IMG/VR virus record: IMGVR_UViG_3300017987_000324
Location: 1-26,232 of that record
Direction: 5' to 3' (one strand)
DNA length: 26,232 nt
DNA from: a virus
Below the pieces are notes generated by a model. It worked only from the letters and a program-made list of their open reading frames with translations, did no database searches and was not told the origin of the DNA. Each line of letters starts with the position of its first letter. Position 1 is the first letter of the stretch. Shown here piece by piece: positions 8,517 to 17,199 of the stretch. A program made the translations under genes and the position numbers.

Positions 8517-8905
8517 TAACTCTGCCCATTATATACAAGGGATGAAACTTCGACTGTATCCCCAGAAGAAATTGAAAGTGATGTTCCGCCAGCCTCCATG
8601 TCACCACCGCCACCAACTGCAGTCAATGAGCCAGAGGCAACTTCGTTTCTGTCCCGGTCTTGTAATTGAAATTTTGCCGCGGTGCCTGATGCACTGGCAG
8701 TTGCTGATGTTATAGTGTCAGCGGTTGACGCCCCTGCGGCGGCATCGCCGAACGCTGGATTTGATAATAATAGCGTAGCTAAAACGGTATCATCGGATTC
8801 CATTATAACAAGCGCGCCTGTAGGATTGGTCGAACCCTCATCGCACTTATCTACTACGAGATCAATTATCTCGTTGCGTATAGCGATTGGATGGGTGAAA
8901 CTCAT
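8516..8905 (-). CDS. Conserved phage structural protein of unknown function (neck/tail region)
   Basis: A 129-residue protein rich in Ala, Ser, Thr and Gly. It begins with an HPIAIRNEIIDLVVDKCDEG helix and continues as beta strands, with ATLLLSNPAFGDAAAGASTA and AKFQLQDRDRNEVASGSL blocks. I recognise this arrangement (an opening helix, a LATL.LS.PAFG strand, then a Gly/Ser-rich beta region) from small proteins in many siphophage connector regions, but no function is known to me. It overlaps the gp10-like gene's stop by 4 bases and is followed by the tail terminator with a 1-base overlap. Confidence 0.7.
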   Translation of the reverse strand: MSFTHPIAIRNEIIDLVVDKCDEGSTNPTGALVIMESDDTVLATLLLSNPAFGDAAAGASTADTITSATASASGTAAKFQLQDRDRNEVASGSLTAVGGGGDMEAGGTSLSISSGDTVEVSSLVYNGQS

Positions 8906-9339
8906 TTTTTCTCGACCTCCTTAAATGCTTCTTCGATTGCCTCCGCAAACATTTCAACACCGATTTTTTCGTCCACAAAATCGCCAGCGACATCAGTTCG
9001 CGGAGGATTTCTCCTCGGGCCGCCGCCAGCCGGCTCATAAGATTTTTCATGGTACTTCCCATACTCTACATTGGAAATAATCTGAGTAGTTATTTCGCCT
9101 GATGCAACTGTGCCGCTTGTCTTGGGCAAGAAACTTTTCCAGAGAGCTCCAGTAATCCTATTCAAACCAGTGTCATCTGCATGACGACCACTGTACCATT
9201 TTTCCTGAATGTGAGAAATAAATTCAAGCCCGGCCTTCGTAAAGTTCCTTTTCAATGCTTTCATAAGATTGGTCCGCATCTGGCGGGTCAATCCTTCGAA
9301 CTTCTTCTCATCGAATTTTATAGTAATCGCTTCAGCCAT
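8902..9339 (-). CDS. HK97 gp10-like neck/tail completion protein
   Basis: A 145-residue protein with an N-terminal helical part (MRTNLMKALKRNFTKAGLEF). A conserved-looking core follows: RITGALWKSF, then ISNVEYGKYHE and a proline-rich PPR segment, then a C-terminal amphipathic helix (VEMFAEAIEEAFKEVEKK). The pattern of a short strand, VEYGKYHE, and a proline-arginine loop is typical of HK97 gp10/virion-morphogenesis proteins that complete the head-tail joint. The ATG overlaps the adaptor's stop (TAATG), with a short AGGT upstream. Its position directly after the head-tail adaptor supports the call. Confidence 0.82.
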   Translation of the reverse strand: MAEAITIKFDEKKFEGLTRQMRTNLMKALKRNFTKAGLEFISHIQEKWYSGRHADDTGLNRITGALWKSFLPKTSGTVASGEITTQIISNVEYGKYHEKSYEPAGGGPRRNPPRTDVAGDFVDEKIGVEMFAEAIEEAFKEVEKK

Positions 9340-10175
9340 TATACCTGTATGTTTCGATGGGCCTGAAGAATACTTCTGACCTCGGGCTGAAGTTTATATG
9401 CACCTGAGAGGTAAAGAGCTTTTTCCTTCCTCCTGAAAGTAGTGCTGTCCTTATTGACGCCGGCATTTTCAAAATCGTCTTTATGCTTCCAGTCGAACCG
9501 GACCTGCATCTCACAAGCCATGTTTATTTCGGGATTGGCCTCAGCCAATGACTGAGCAGTGATTGCCGACACAGTGCCGCCAACGCCGGGAAGATTCGTG
9601 CTTGACCCTTCGCTGGACTGGGATGTCAGGACATCACCTACTTCCCACACGCCCATGAGTGTTTCGACTACGAGAGGGGTCGCTGTTGCAGTGGTGACTA
9701 TAATTCCGATGGCTCCTGAAGATGAGCCGGTTACAAAATTCCCCGCAGTGAATGTGCCGGACATGCTCGTGAGTGCGAGTGTGGACTGAACACCATGCGC
9801 GGCGATACCGCCTGTATATATAACCCGCAATCCTTTGGGTCCTTTTACAACGGGGGTGTCCAAGACTATTGACTTACTGTCGCTTCCTATGTACCAATCG
9901 ACTTCCTCAGACTCACTGCCGTCGTAAAGACCTGTGGTGTCGCTATACACCGATGTTATTGATGAGATGGGATACGCTTTTGGGTAGTAGTTTATGCGAA
10001 TTGCGTCTACATCAAAATACTGAGTGCGTAACTCCAGCTTCAAGTCACGGTTTATAAACCCTTCAATATTTTTTGAGGTAGCAGTTAAAAAATTCATTAA
10101 GGTACGGTTGTTCTGGACATTGTCTTCACAACCGATGTACCGTCTTAAACGATTCAAGCTGGATAGCATTAACAT
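9339..10175 (-). CDS. Head-tail adaptor (gp6-like) with a beta-rich insertion
   Basis: This 278-residue protein is predicted to form the ring under the portal. Residues about 1-125 match the gp6-like adaptor plan: RRYIGCED, a helix TLMNFLTATSKNIEGFINRD, then strands ISSITSVYSD, DWYIG and LRVIYTGGIA. Residues about 205-278 supply the remaining helix (INMACEMQVRFDWKHKDDF). Between them, about 130-205, sits an insertion with two copies of a Gly/Ser beta pattern (GTFTAGNFVTGSSSGAIGII, then GVWEVGDVLTSQSSEGSS) seen as a surface module in phage structural proteins. AGGAG is 5 bases before the ATG. A strong hairpin lies just upstream. Confidence 0.82.
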   Translation of the reverse strand: MLMLSSLNRLRRYIGCEDNVQNNRTLMNFLTATSKNIEGFINRDLKLELRTQYFDVDAIRINYYPKAYPISSITSVYSDTTGLYDGSESEEVDWYIGSDSKSIVLDTPVVKGPKGLRVIYTGGIAAHGVQSTLALTSMSGTFTAGNFVTGSSSGAIGIIVTTATATPLVVETLMGVWEVGDVLTSQSSEGSSTNLPGVGGTVSAITAQSLAEANPEINMACEMQVRFDWKHKDDFENAGVNKDSTTFRRKEKALYLSGAYKLQPEVRSILQAHRNIQV

Positions 10176-10186
10176 GGCTTCTCCTA

Positions 10187-10221
10187 TGGGCAGGGCCTCT
10201 ACAATGTATTGGCCCTACCCA
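10187..10221 (-). other. RNA hairpin immediately upstream of head-tail adaptor gene
   Basis: On the minus-strand transcript, TGGGTAGGGCC and GGCCCTGCCCA pair over 11 positions, counting one U-G wobble, around a 13-base loop. The stem is directly followed by ATAGGAGAAGCC and the adaptor ATG. There is no U tract, so it is not a standard terminator. It could be a processing or mRNA-stability element, or it could modulate access to the adjacent ribosome binding site. Confidence 0.55.
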
Positions 10222-10231
10222 CGGGTTGAGT

Positions 10232-10687
10232 CTAGTAGGTAACTGTGAACTCGGCAGTGTTGGCCTGAGTCACGGGCTCCTTCTCGGACTTGCCGAGAAT
10301 GACGTTGACGCCATACTTCTTGGATGTGGCGATAGCCTGCTCCGCCTTGACGTAGAGGTAGCGCTTGTTGTTCTTGACCTGGATGCGGCCGACGTAGACA
10401 CCGCTGTCGCCATTGCTCTTCTGCGAGAAGGCCGCGCCTGTGATGGCATTGGCTCCTGCGGCAGTAGTGCCAACCGAACTTTCGAGGATTGTCACGTCCA
10501 GGGTGCCGGTTGAGGCGATTGTGTTCAGACTCAGCTCGATGAGAGCTTCGTCGTAATCACGGGTGTCGATGCCGGTGGCCGAAGCCAGTGTTTCGACATC
10601 ATTATACAGGTCAGTCGTTCCCGACCTGTCATCCGGCAGAAACGCACTGGCCGGCCGGATGGATTCTTCGAGTGCTTTAACAGTCAT
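10232..10687 (-). CDS. Putative capsid-associated (decoration) protein
   Basis: A 151-residue beta-type protein encoded right after the major capsid gene. Residues 35-65 (VETLASATGIDTRDYDEALI and onward) and the C-terminal RIQVKNNKRYLYVKAE plus YGVNVILG strands follow a pattern I know from small proteins next to HK97-type capsid genes, often annotated as structural or decoration proteins. No catalytic motif is present. AGGAG lies about 8 bases before the ATG. It is separated from the capsid gene by an 88-base gap containing a hairpin, so its level may be set separately. Decoration is inferred from position and fold style. Confidence 0.7.
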   Translation of the reverse strand: MTVKALEESIRPASAFLPDDRSGTTDLYNDVETLASATGIDTRDYDEALIELSLNTIASTGTLDVTILESSVGTTAAGANAITGAAFSQKSNGDSGVYVGRIQVKNNKRYLYVKAEQAIATSKKYGVNVILGKSEKEPVTQANTAEFTVTY

Positions 10688-10736
10688 TTGAATTCTCCTG
10701 TTTATCTGTTCAGTTAATGAAAATTTTTTGAATGGT

Positions 10737-10765
10737 GTGTAGCCCCCATTAAATAAGGGCTACAC
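10737..10765 (-). terminator. Hairpin after the major capsid gene (partial terminator or processing site)
   Basis: A perfect 9-bp inverted repeat, GTGTAGCCC and GGGCTACAC, encloses an 11-base loop 10 bases beyond the major capsid stop codon. On the minus strand the stem is followed by ACCATTCAAAAAATTTTC, so the nearest T run begins about a dozen bases away. That is not a good intrinsic terminator. It is more likely to attenuate read-through or protect the 3' end of the capsid message. The 88-base capsid-decoration gap is otherwise empty. Confidence 0.5.
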
Positions 10766-10775
10766 GGGCTTTCTC

Positions 10776-12023
10776 CTACCAGTTGGCCTTCGTGTTGATG
10801 GCGTCGCTGATGACGGTGAGTCCGGTTTCGTCCTTGATGTTGATGTCCACACCCTGGAACGCGGCGAGCCAGATCTGCCTGTTGAGCAGAGCAGAGCCAC
10901 CGGAGTTCCCGGCAACATCGGATGCGCGGATTTCCATACCTTCCCACATGCCCAGAAGAACCTGTGACCAGTCACCGAAGATGACGTTGGTGCAGTCCGT
11001 GCTGGAACCCTTTGTGAGGTTGTTCGGCAGGAGCGTGGTCGTACGGATTTTGTATCCGAGCATCTGCTCGACTTCGGCGTCCGTCATAAACGGGCTGATG
11101 ACCGGCATACCCTGCGCGGCGGCCTGGCCACTGTACTGAATGACGCGCTCGGTGGCGAGTCCCTGCTTGACTTCGGGCCGTGTGAGGAAACCGAAGTTGC
11201 CGCCGGGTTTCAGCATGTTGGCAACGTCGATGGCCGTGATCATGTCGGTTGCGTTGTCCACGCGGAACCGCGCACCGTCAGTGCCGAGAGCCGTTGTGCT
11301 TGTCAGCCCGGCATAGTTCACGATGCCTTTGGGCTCTTTGTCAGTGCCCTCTCCCAGCACGATTGCTTCTTCCAGCTTGAGGGCCATTGCGTTGGCCAGC
11401 TCTGCGCGGACGATACGTTCGGCGAGGTTGTTGGACTGATGCAGAACGCGACGGGAAATCTTCGTGAAGGCCGCAAGGGTCTTGGGCCGCAGAACGATTT
11501 CGCCGAAGGTGGTGTTGGACTCGGTGGCGGCTTCCTCTTCGCCAACCCAGTACGCCGTCGGGCGACCGGTGGTCTTCGGAATAGGAAGTTCTCCGCGGAG
11601 GCCGGGCATTTCGGTGATGCCGAGTTCACGGATGGGGGTGCGGGCGATGGCAAGGTCAATGACCATGCTGGAAACTTCGTCAGGAATGAGGAAGCCGCCT
11701 GCGGCACCGGATGATGCGTTGGTGGATTTCTGCTGGAGCTCTTCGACGACGGATTTCTCGAAAGATGCGTCATCGTCCCACTTGCCATTGAGCTGTGCCT
11801 TCAGGCATTTGTGGATGTTGAAACTCTTCGCCTCTTCCTCGCCCATGCCGAGGTTCATCTTGCGGGTTTTCTCCTGAGAATCTTCCACCGCCTTCACACG
11901 CTCGTCGAGTTTTTTCTCGAGTGCGGTAAGGGCATCGGTTGATGTTTCACCCGCTTCTTTGACCTTGTTCAGCACTTCGTCTTTGAAGCCGTCCAAAGCC
12001 GCTTTCAGTTTTTCGTCCATCAT
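10776..12023 (-). CDS. Major capsid protein, HK97 fold
   Basis: This is the main shell protein, about 415 residues from the ATGATG at 12018-12023. The start is fixed by AGGAG just upstream, spaced better for the second ATG. The open frame continues 67 codons further upstream, but that part is a low-complexity shadow of the protease gene. The N-terminal 100 residues are a helical delta/scaffold-like domain (KLKAALDGFKDEVLNKVKEA), usually removed by the prohead protease. The rest shows HK97 hallmarks: GGFLIPDEVSSMVIDLA, TAYWVGEEEA, KTLAAFTKISRRVLHQS, EEAIVLGEG, and the C-terminal VLLGMWEGMEI. It directly follows the protease gene. Confidence 0.95.
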   Translation of the reverse strand: MMDEKLKAALDGFKDEVLNKVKEAGETSTDALTALEKKLDERVKAVEDSQEKTRKMNLGMGEEEAKSFNIHKCLKAQLNGKWDDDASFEKSVVEELQQKSTNASSGAAGGFLIPDEVSSMVIDLAIARTPIRELGITEMPGLRGELPIPKTTGRPTAYWVGEEEAATESNTTFGEIVLRPKTLAAFTKISRRVLHQSNNLAERIVRAELANAMALKLEEAIVLGEGTDKEPKGIVNYAGLTSTTALGTDGARFRVDNATDMITAIDVANMLKPGGNFGFLTRPEVKQGLATERVIQYSGQAAAQGMPVISPFMTDAEVEQMLGYKIRTTTLLPNNLTKGSSTDCTNVIFGDWSQVLLGMWEGMEIRASDVAGNSGGSALLNRQIWLAAFQGVDINIKDETGLTVISDAINTKANW

Positions 12024-12048
12024 TTTCTCCTTTTTGTTAGTGGATGGA

Positions 12049-13329
12049 TTAGATTGTTTTGACCTCTTGTGTTGCGTCTTTGAAGAATGACTCAAGTGCG
12101 TACATGTCTTCGGACTCGGTCGGCTCGTCTTCGTCGTCAAAATCGAGAAGGTCGGCGTCCGGGTCGGCATGCTTTTCGAGTTCGTCTTCAGGTGTAATTT
12201 TATCAGCGTTGGCGAGGAGGTCATCCAGCGCCTTTATTGCATTTTTCATAGCGTCTGCGGCATTCATTACCAGTTCCTTATTCTTTTTTGAGAGAACTGC
12301 CCCTGCTTTCTGATCGACGAGTTCATCTACCCGCTTATCAATCAGCTCTTTGATGAGGTCACTTGCCTGCTTTGCAGTGAAGGACAACATCTTATCCCCG
12401 TTGTCAGCACTGTCTACTGAAGCACCTTCCGGCTTAGTGATGGTATGTGAGTGACCTTCCGATTCGGAAACCTTCCATTCTTCGACAGAATGAGTGTGAT
12501 TGGTGTCGCCCTTGGAAGCAGAGCCGTTGCCAGCTTCGTCAACATTGTAAGGATGAGTGTGCCCATCCGATGTGCCGGTGTCACCGGTGAATTTCTGCTC
12601 CAGATTTTCTTCCTTGAGGACTTCCAGCTCTGCATCTTTGTACCATCCCTTCAGTTCTTTCTTCTCAATTATACCTTTGCTCACAGCCTCCTGCAAGGCG
12701 TTGGCATTGGCCGGCACACCACAGACGGTATGCTCGAGGAGTTCCTGAGACTGGTACTCAACGCCCCATGGCGTCATGCCCAGCGCTTCTCTTTCATCCT
12801 TGGTGGGGTTGTTAACTGTCTTCGGAAGGAACCCAACTGAGCCAGCTTTCATAAAACCTGACTTCGCCATACGGAATGCCTTGTCCGCATCCTCATTGAC
12901 TGCCTTGTCGGCAAACAGCACCCACATCTTCAGCTTAGCCCCGGACTTGCCGTTGGCATCTTTCTGAGGAGAACCGTCTACCCATTCCTTCAGGGAATTC
13001 CCGACTGGGAATGTGCCGTAGTTGTGGAACCCCATGACCACGGGATTCTTTTGGAAATTTTTCAGGTCCCAGCCTTCCTGTCTGATAATATCGCCGTAGC
13101 GGTCAACAGATTCGTCCGAGCATGTGTAGGACAGCACGCGCTCTTCGTAGCCAGGCTGGTAGTCGATGCCGCGTGCTTTGCACAGATTGCGGCACTCGTC
13201 AGGACTCAGCTTCACCGATGATGGAGGGGCAGTTGTTGCCTCTCTTTGCTGATTACCTTCTGTCTTCTGGGCGATAATTTTTTCGGGAGTATCGCCGTAC
13301 CTCTTTAGTATGTATTCAGGAATCTTCAT
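12049..13329 (-). CDS. Prohead (HK97-type) serine protease with His-rich and scaffold-like C-terminus
   Basis: This 426-residue head maturation protease cuts scaffold and capsid N-termini during assembly. The protease domain spans about residues 60-215. It contains VLSYTCSDESVDRYGDII, His102 in FHNYG, Ser164 in KAGSVGF and the LLEHTVCGVPANANAL end motif. Residues 250-300 hold three evenly placed HxH motifs (GHTH at 256, NHTH at 277, GHSH at 292). The last 120 residues are helical and then very acidic (DADLLDFDDEDEP), like an internal scaffold. GGAG is 6 bases before the ATG. Fusion of protease and scaffold would explain why no separate scaffold gene is seen. Confidence 0.9.
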   Translation of the reverse strand: MKIPEYILKRYGDTPEKIIAQKTEGNQQREATTAPPSSVKLSPDECRNLCKARGIDYQPGYEERVLSYTCSDESVDRYGDIIRQEGWDLKNFQKNPVVMGFHNYGTFPVGNSLKEWVDGSPQKDANGKSGAKLKMWVLFADKAVNEDADKAFRMAKSGFMKAGSVGFLPKTVNNPTKDEREALGMTPWGVEYQSQELLEHTVCGVPANANALQEAVSKGIIEKKELKGWYKDAELEVLKEENLEQKFTGDTGTSDGHTHPYNVDEAGNGSASKGDTNHTHSVEEWKVSESEGHSHTITKPEGASVDSADNGDKMLSFTAKQASDLIKELIDKRVDELVDQKAGAVLSKKNKELVMNAADAMKNAIKALDDLLANADKITPEDELEKHADPDADLLDFDDEDEPTESEDMYALESFFKDATQEVKTI

Positions 13330-13338
13330 TGACTCTCC

Positions 13339-13932
13339 TTATTTTTTTACCGCCGAATGGTGGCTTGTTTTCTTCGGTTTTTTCTTCTTGTGAATCCTGA
13401 AAGAGCAACGACAGTTAATGACATTCCCTGCCGATGTTCCCTGCGTGTCACGCGGATACCTTATAGCCTCGCCGTTATTAAATGGCGTGCCGAACTTGGT
13501 TGTTTGTCCATTCAGCATTTGATGGTCCCACGCATCCGCGCTATCACTGCCGGCCGGCCGAACTTTCTCGTCACCCATGGTCAGCCATTCAATCTCTTCC
13601 ACCCCGGCCTCTTCCATAATCTGGAAACGCGCCTCGCTGTGGATGATACCTGTCTCAGTGCGTGCTATAGTGTTGGCACGGAAGTCACCCTTGTAGACCT
13701 TGCGGATTTCAACCTTGAGAAGTTTTGCTGTCTGGGCCTTAGTAAGATTTTCGTTGATGGCTTTTCTCAGCACCTTCTTTATTTTCCCGGCCACTTTTTT
13801 GTTGCTGGTATTATTGACACCCTTGATTTGCTTCAGCCGTTCCTTGAGCGCCTTCTTCGCTTCCGGCGATGTTTCGGACCATGATACCGGGCTCCCCATC
13901 TCCGCTTCCATCTGCGCCTTTTCGTTTTTCAT
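13339..13932 (-). CDS. MuF/SPP1 gp7-like head morphogenesis protein
   Basis: A 197-residue minor head protein, probably internal and portal-associated. The core matches the Mu gpF family: ARTETGIIHSEARFQIMEEA, VEEIEWLTMGDEKVR, a His in AWDHQMLNG, and the terminal NVINCRCSFRI motif. The C-terminus is very basic (HKKKKPKKTS and onward). It overlaps the portal stop in an ATGA junction, so the two are translationally coupled. This family is often fused to or encoded beside the portal. Here it is short and separate, carrying little more than the MuF core plus an N-terminal helical stretch. Confidence 0.88.
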   Translation of the reverse strand: MKNEKAQMEAEMGSPVSWSETSPEAKKALKERLKQIKGVNNTSNKKVAGKIKKVLRKAINENLTKAQTAKLLKVEIRKVYKGDFRANTIARTETGIIHSEARFQIMEEAGVEEIEWLTMGDEKVRPAGSDSADAWDHQMLNGQTTKFGTPFNNGEAIRYPRDTQGTSAGNVINCRCSFRIHKKKKPKKTSHHSAVKK

Positions 13933-15635
13933 TTGGCGCTTGAATTCGGCAGCAACAGTTTGCGGAGGATGTTTGTCTCGGAACCAACATTGAGTTTGAA
14001 GAAAGAAAGGAGAGATTCCCCCTCCTCAAGTTTTGTGACCGCATCCTTCGTGCCTGTTGCCGCCCACTTGTCTACCAAATCCTGATAGCGGTTGCGCTGT
14101 CCGATAAAAAATCTTGAGATAATCTGTTTGAGTTTCTTCTCGTCTGGACCTAAGACCTTGCGGGCGTAGTCATCGGCGAACCGTGACCTGTCCTTGTCTG
14201 CCTTATGTATGGCGTCGATATTGGCCATGAGGTTTTCAGCGGCATCTTCAATGCCTTCTTCCGGGGTCTTTTCTTCTTCGTCACCCGGCTCTTCTTCTTC
14301 AACCTCTTCTTCATCGCCCATGGTGTCGGACACTTCAACTGGCTCATCCTCTTCCAATGCCCGCTCAGCAGGGGTCAGGGAGAAGGGCACAAGGCTGGTG
14401 CTCAGCCATGGGTACTGTGCGATGTCCAGATTAAGTTCGAGGCGGCGGTTGATTTCTTCAACCGGGACCAAAAGTTCCGCAAGAGCTTTCGCCTGCTCGA
14501 GCTTTTCTTTGAAATTTGGTTGAAGGGCCTCTACGTTGGATGTATCGGATATAAGCTGGTACTTACCACCTTCTACAAACTGAATCCATTGTGAGTTAAA
14601 CCCTTCAAGTATTCTCCTGTCGTGAGGGAGTAAAGTCTTTGTCCAGAACGCTTTATCAGCAGAAATGGCAGTGGCGAAGTTAACATCTTCATAGACGCTG
14701 ACCTCTGCCTTGGGAACTCTATACACCGCGAGGATTTCATCACGACCCCATTTCTTTTGGTCGATGAACTGCATGTCCTGGTGGGTACGCTGAAACTGTT
14801 GAAACTTTAAACCGGTATGGAGGACAGCCGTCTTGCCGGCATTGTCACTGCCACCGTATGTTTCGTGCCACTGCTTGCGGAGGGCCTTAATCTGGTCGTC
14901 TTCGAGTTCGGCATCAGTCGATAGGGCACCGCCCAGACTGGCATTGTTATCGAAAAAATTCTCATTGACCTGTGATGCCTTAGCGTCCTGCCGCACTGAT
15001 GATGCCGCCGCCATAAGAGGGGACAATCCCTTGAGAGGGTTGTACGGATTATAAAGATTAATCCGAATGACTTCGCTCAAGTCGTAAGGAATTTTTTCGC
15101 CCTTGTCTCCATGTAACATCCATCCTTTCAGCTCTTTCTTATTCGGGCCTCCAAGGATGGGGCGTATGTTTTGATCATTGAAAGGATACAACTCGACCGG
15201 TATCTCACCTTTATGCAGATTTGCCGGCCGCCCTGTACCTGTCTCAGCTATCAAAAAGCACTGCCCACCTTGTGTATTCTTAGTGGGCAGTAGGAGGTTC
15301 AGGATGATGGCTTCCCAGAATGCGGAAGCCGACATGTATGGATTGGGATTATCAAAGACACTGAGTACAGGATGGTCTTCGACTATCTCTTGTTCTTCAG
15401 TGCCTGTAAGGTCAAGCACTTTCGGGAGTTGAACAAGATTGGTAGCTATCGCAGAGACTGCGGCATATACCCACACATGGTTGGCATACGGTTCGTCGGT
15501 AAGGATGTCTTCCCCGGCTTTTAAAACCGTGGACTTAAAAAAGTTTGGGTCGAGATTTGGAAATTGTTTTTCTACCGCCTGACTGAAACTTCTTAATATA
15601 CTACCATCCGCACCATATAAAGTTTTTTCAAACAA
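13929..15635 (-). CDS. Portal protein, HK97 type
   Basis: A 568-residue portal, the ring through which DNA is packaged. Family features include ANHVWVYAAVSAIATNLVQL near residue 51, HPVLSVFDNPNPYMSASAFW (88-107), ANLHKGEIPVELYPF, DLSEVIRINLYNPYNPLKGLSP (186-206), and KWGRDEILAVYRVPKAEV near 295. A strikingly acidic linker occupies about 427-463, with runs of Glu. It is followed by a helical domain to the C-terminus that probably contacts the MuF-like protein. The start is TTG, with GAGG about 10 bases upstream; it overlaps terL by 8 bases, and no nearby ATG in frame would preserve the N-terminus. It follows the terminase genes in canonical order. Confidence 0.93.
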   Translation of the reverse strand: MFEKTLYGADGSILRSFSQAVEKQFPNLDPNFFKSTVLKAGEDILTDEPYANHVWVYAAVSAIATNLVQLPKVLDLTGTEEQEIVEDHPVLSVFDNPNPYMSASAFWEAIILNLLLPTKNTQGGQCFLIAETGTGRPANLHKGEIPVELYPFNDQNIRPILGGPNKKELKGWMLHGDKGEKIPYDLSEVIRINLYNPYNPLKGLSPLMAAASSVRQDAKASQVNENFFDNNASLGGALSTDAELEDDQIKALRKQWHETYGGSDNAGKTAVLHTGLKFQQFQRTHQDMQFIDQKKWGRDEILAVYRVPKAEVSVYEDVNFATAISADKAFWTKTLLPHDRRILEGFNSQWIQFVEGGKYQLISDTSNVEALQPNFKEKLEQAKALAELLVPVEEINRRLELNLDIAQYPWLSTSLVPFSLTPAERALEEDEPVEVSDTMGDEEEVEEEEPGDEEEKTPEEGIEDAAENLMANIDAIHKADKDRSRFADDYARKVLGPDEKKLKQIISRFFIGQRNRYQDLVDKWAATGTKDAVTKLEEGESLLSFFKLNVGSETNILRKLLLPNSSAK

Positions 15636-17199
15636 TGTTAAAAGTCCTCTTCGGCTGTTTGCGGGCTTGCCACGCTATGCCCCAAGCAAAAATTGAGTCA
15701 TCGTGTTGTCCCTTATCCGCTTCATATTTTCCGCCAGTGTCTACGAAAGTTTTGCATTCTGCAATGAAAACTGTATCATTCACTTGAATGAATCTCTCTT
15801 CCATTGCCTCATTTAGCTCATCTAGTAAAATAGGTCTGGTCTGGGCCGTGGTCAACCACCCAGGTCGTTTTTCTTTCACCGGCTTACCAAACTTATTTTT
15901 ATCGAGCGTGCGGATGTGGTAATAAATCTGGCGGTAGCCGATGCTGTTGAGCGCCGTATTCATAACGGAATGGCCATGGTTGTTGAGTTCTGGGGCAAAA
16001 ATAGCATCGTTATATTTCCGGCATAGCTCAATGCACTTCCGGGCGAACACTTCCGGCCGCCACTTCCCGCGGAGGACAGCCGCCTGGTTCCCGGTCTTTT
16101 TATTCAGAATGGCGCACACCGAGTTGTCCGATGTAGGGTTCCCCTCCGCGGCATCAGCGCCTGCCACATACTCCTCGTCCTCGCCAGGCTCTTCCCACAC
16201 AGTCAGAGATTCTCGTAAGTGCTTAACCGGTAGCGTCTTAGATGATATATCGTCCAACATCTCCGAGTCAAAAAACTGAAGGCCCCTGACCACGAATGCC
16301 TGTTCCCATGTTTCCGGGTATTCCTGCTGAAATAATTTTTTTCGTTCCTTCTTCTTATCCCTCCGCCATAGCATTTGTCCTATAGAGAGCTCAAAGCGCT
16401 CCATGATGTGCTTCTCTTCATCGGTTATGGTTTCTAAAAATTCTGAAGATGTCTCAGAAGTAGGTTCAATTATATTATTCCCATCTATATACCATGGATA
16501 GAACAGGGGAATCCAATTGTTTTCGCCGGCCATCGCCTCTTTGAAGTTCTCATAAAACCAACCTTGGGCACCGTTGGCAGTGGTTTCCAAAACAACCTCA
16601 CCGTGCCTTGCCGCTTCCGTGAACCCGGCCGCCAGGTTTTCAATGTCGTCGTAGGCACCTTGCCACCATGCAACCTCCGAACCGTGAAACCGGTACAGGT
16701 TGTCGCCGCGGCTGAAGGCCTTTGAGCCAGCAGTCCCCACATGAAAGTAAGTGCCGAGCGATGGAATTTCGATATGGCTCTGAGATTCCCTTGGCGAATA
16801 CTGCAGGCGGGTATCAAGATGAAGCATCAGCAATACCATGCGAAAAATCATCTTGGTGTTCTCTCGAGTGTCAGCGACTGTGGCACATGTGACATGTGGC
16901 GAAGTTACGGTCGCCCGATAGGAGAGTGCCTGCTCCCAAGTCGTAAGGCCGGCGCGTCTACTTTTCAGCAAAAGGAAATGAGGTTTGCGCCCTTCCTTTC
17001 TATAGCGCTCCTTCAACGCCTGATGCTTTAGTTGGACATTGTTTGGGACGAGAGAAACGATTGAGCTGTATAAGTTACGAATCTTCACACGCAGGTTAAA
17101 AAATTCTGCAACCGGATACGCCTTAACCTCTCGTGATGTGAGGTACGCCTCTATTGCTCTCTCGACTGTGTCACCAATGCGAAATTGTGGTTGCTTCAT
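15628..17199 (-). CDS. terL: Terminase large subunit
   Basis: This 523-residue packaging motor and nuclease translocates DNA into the prohead and cuts it. The ATPase half has an adenine-binding/Walker A-like segment LLLKSRRAGLTTW (residues 76-88), a Walker B-type strand LYRFHGSEVAWW with Glu175, and the coupling motif ETTANG (205-210). The RNase H-like nuclease half has candidate acids Asp349 in GADAAEGN, Glu404 in APELNNHG and Asp500/501 in KGQHDDSIFA. The ATG overlaps the TerS stop (ATGA). The Shine-Dalgarno is weak, which suggests coupling to TerS. Confidence 0.95.
   Translation of the reverse strand: MKQPQFRIGDTVERAIEAYLTSREVKAYPVAEFFNLRVKIRNLYSSIVSLVPNNVQLKHQALKERYRKEGRKPHFLLLKSRRAGLTTWEQALSYRATVTSPHVTCATVADTRENTKMIFRMVLLMLHLDTRLQYSPRESQSHIEIPSLGTYFHVGTAGSKAFSRGDNLYRFHGSEVAWWQGAYDDIENLAAGFTEAARHGEVVLETTANGAQGWFYENFKEAMAGENNWIPLFYPWYIDGNNIIEPTSETSSEFLETITDEEKHIMERFELSIGQMLWRRDKKKERKKLFQQEYPETWEQAFVVRGLQFFDSEMLDDISSKTLPVKHLRESLTVWEEPGEDEEYVAGADAAEGNPTSDNSVCAILNKKTGNQAAVLRGKWRPEVFARKCIELCRKYNDAIFAPELNNHGHSVMNTALNSIGYRQIYYHIRTLDKNKFGKPVKEKRPGWLTTAQTRPILLDELNEAMEERFIQVNDTVFIAECKTFVDTGGKYEADKGQHDDSIFAWGIAWQARKQPKRTFNIV

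Noticed and set aside
12024-12224. 67-codon upstream extension of the major capsid frame
   Set aside because: It is Thr/Ser/Lys low-complexity shadow of the protease C-terminus; AGGAG and ATGATG at 12018-12023 mark the real start.
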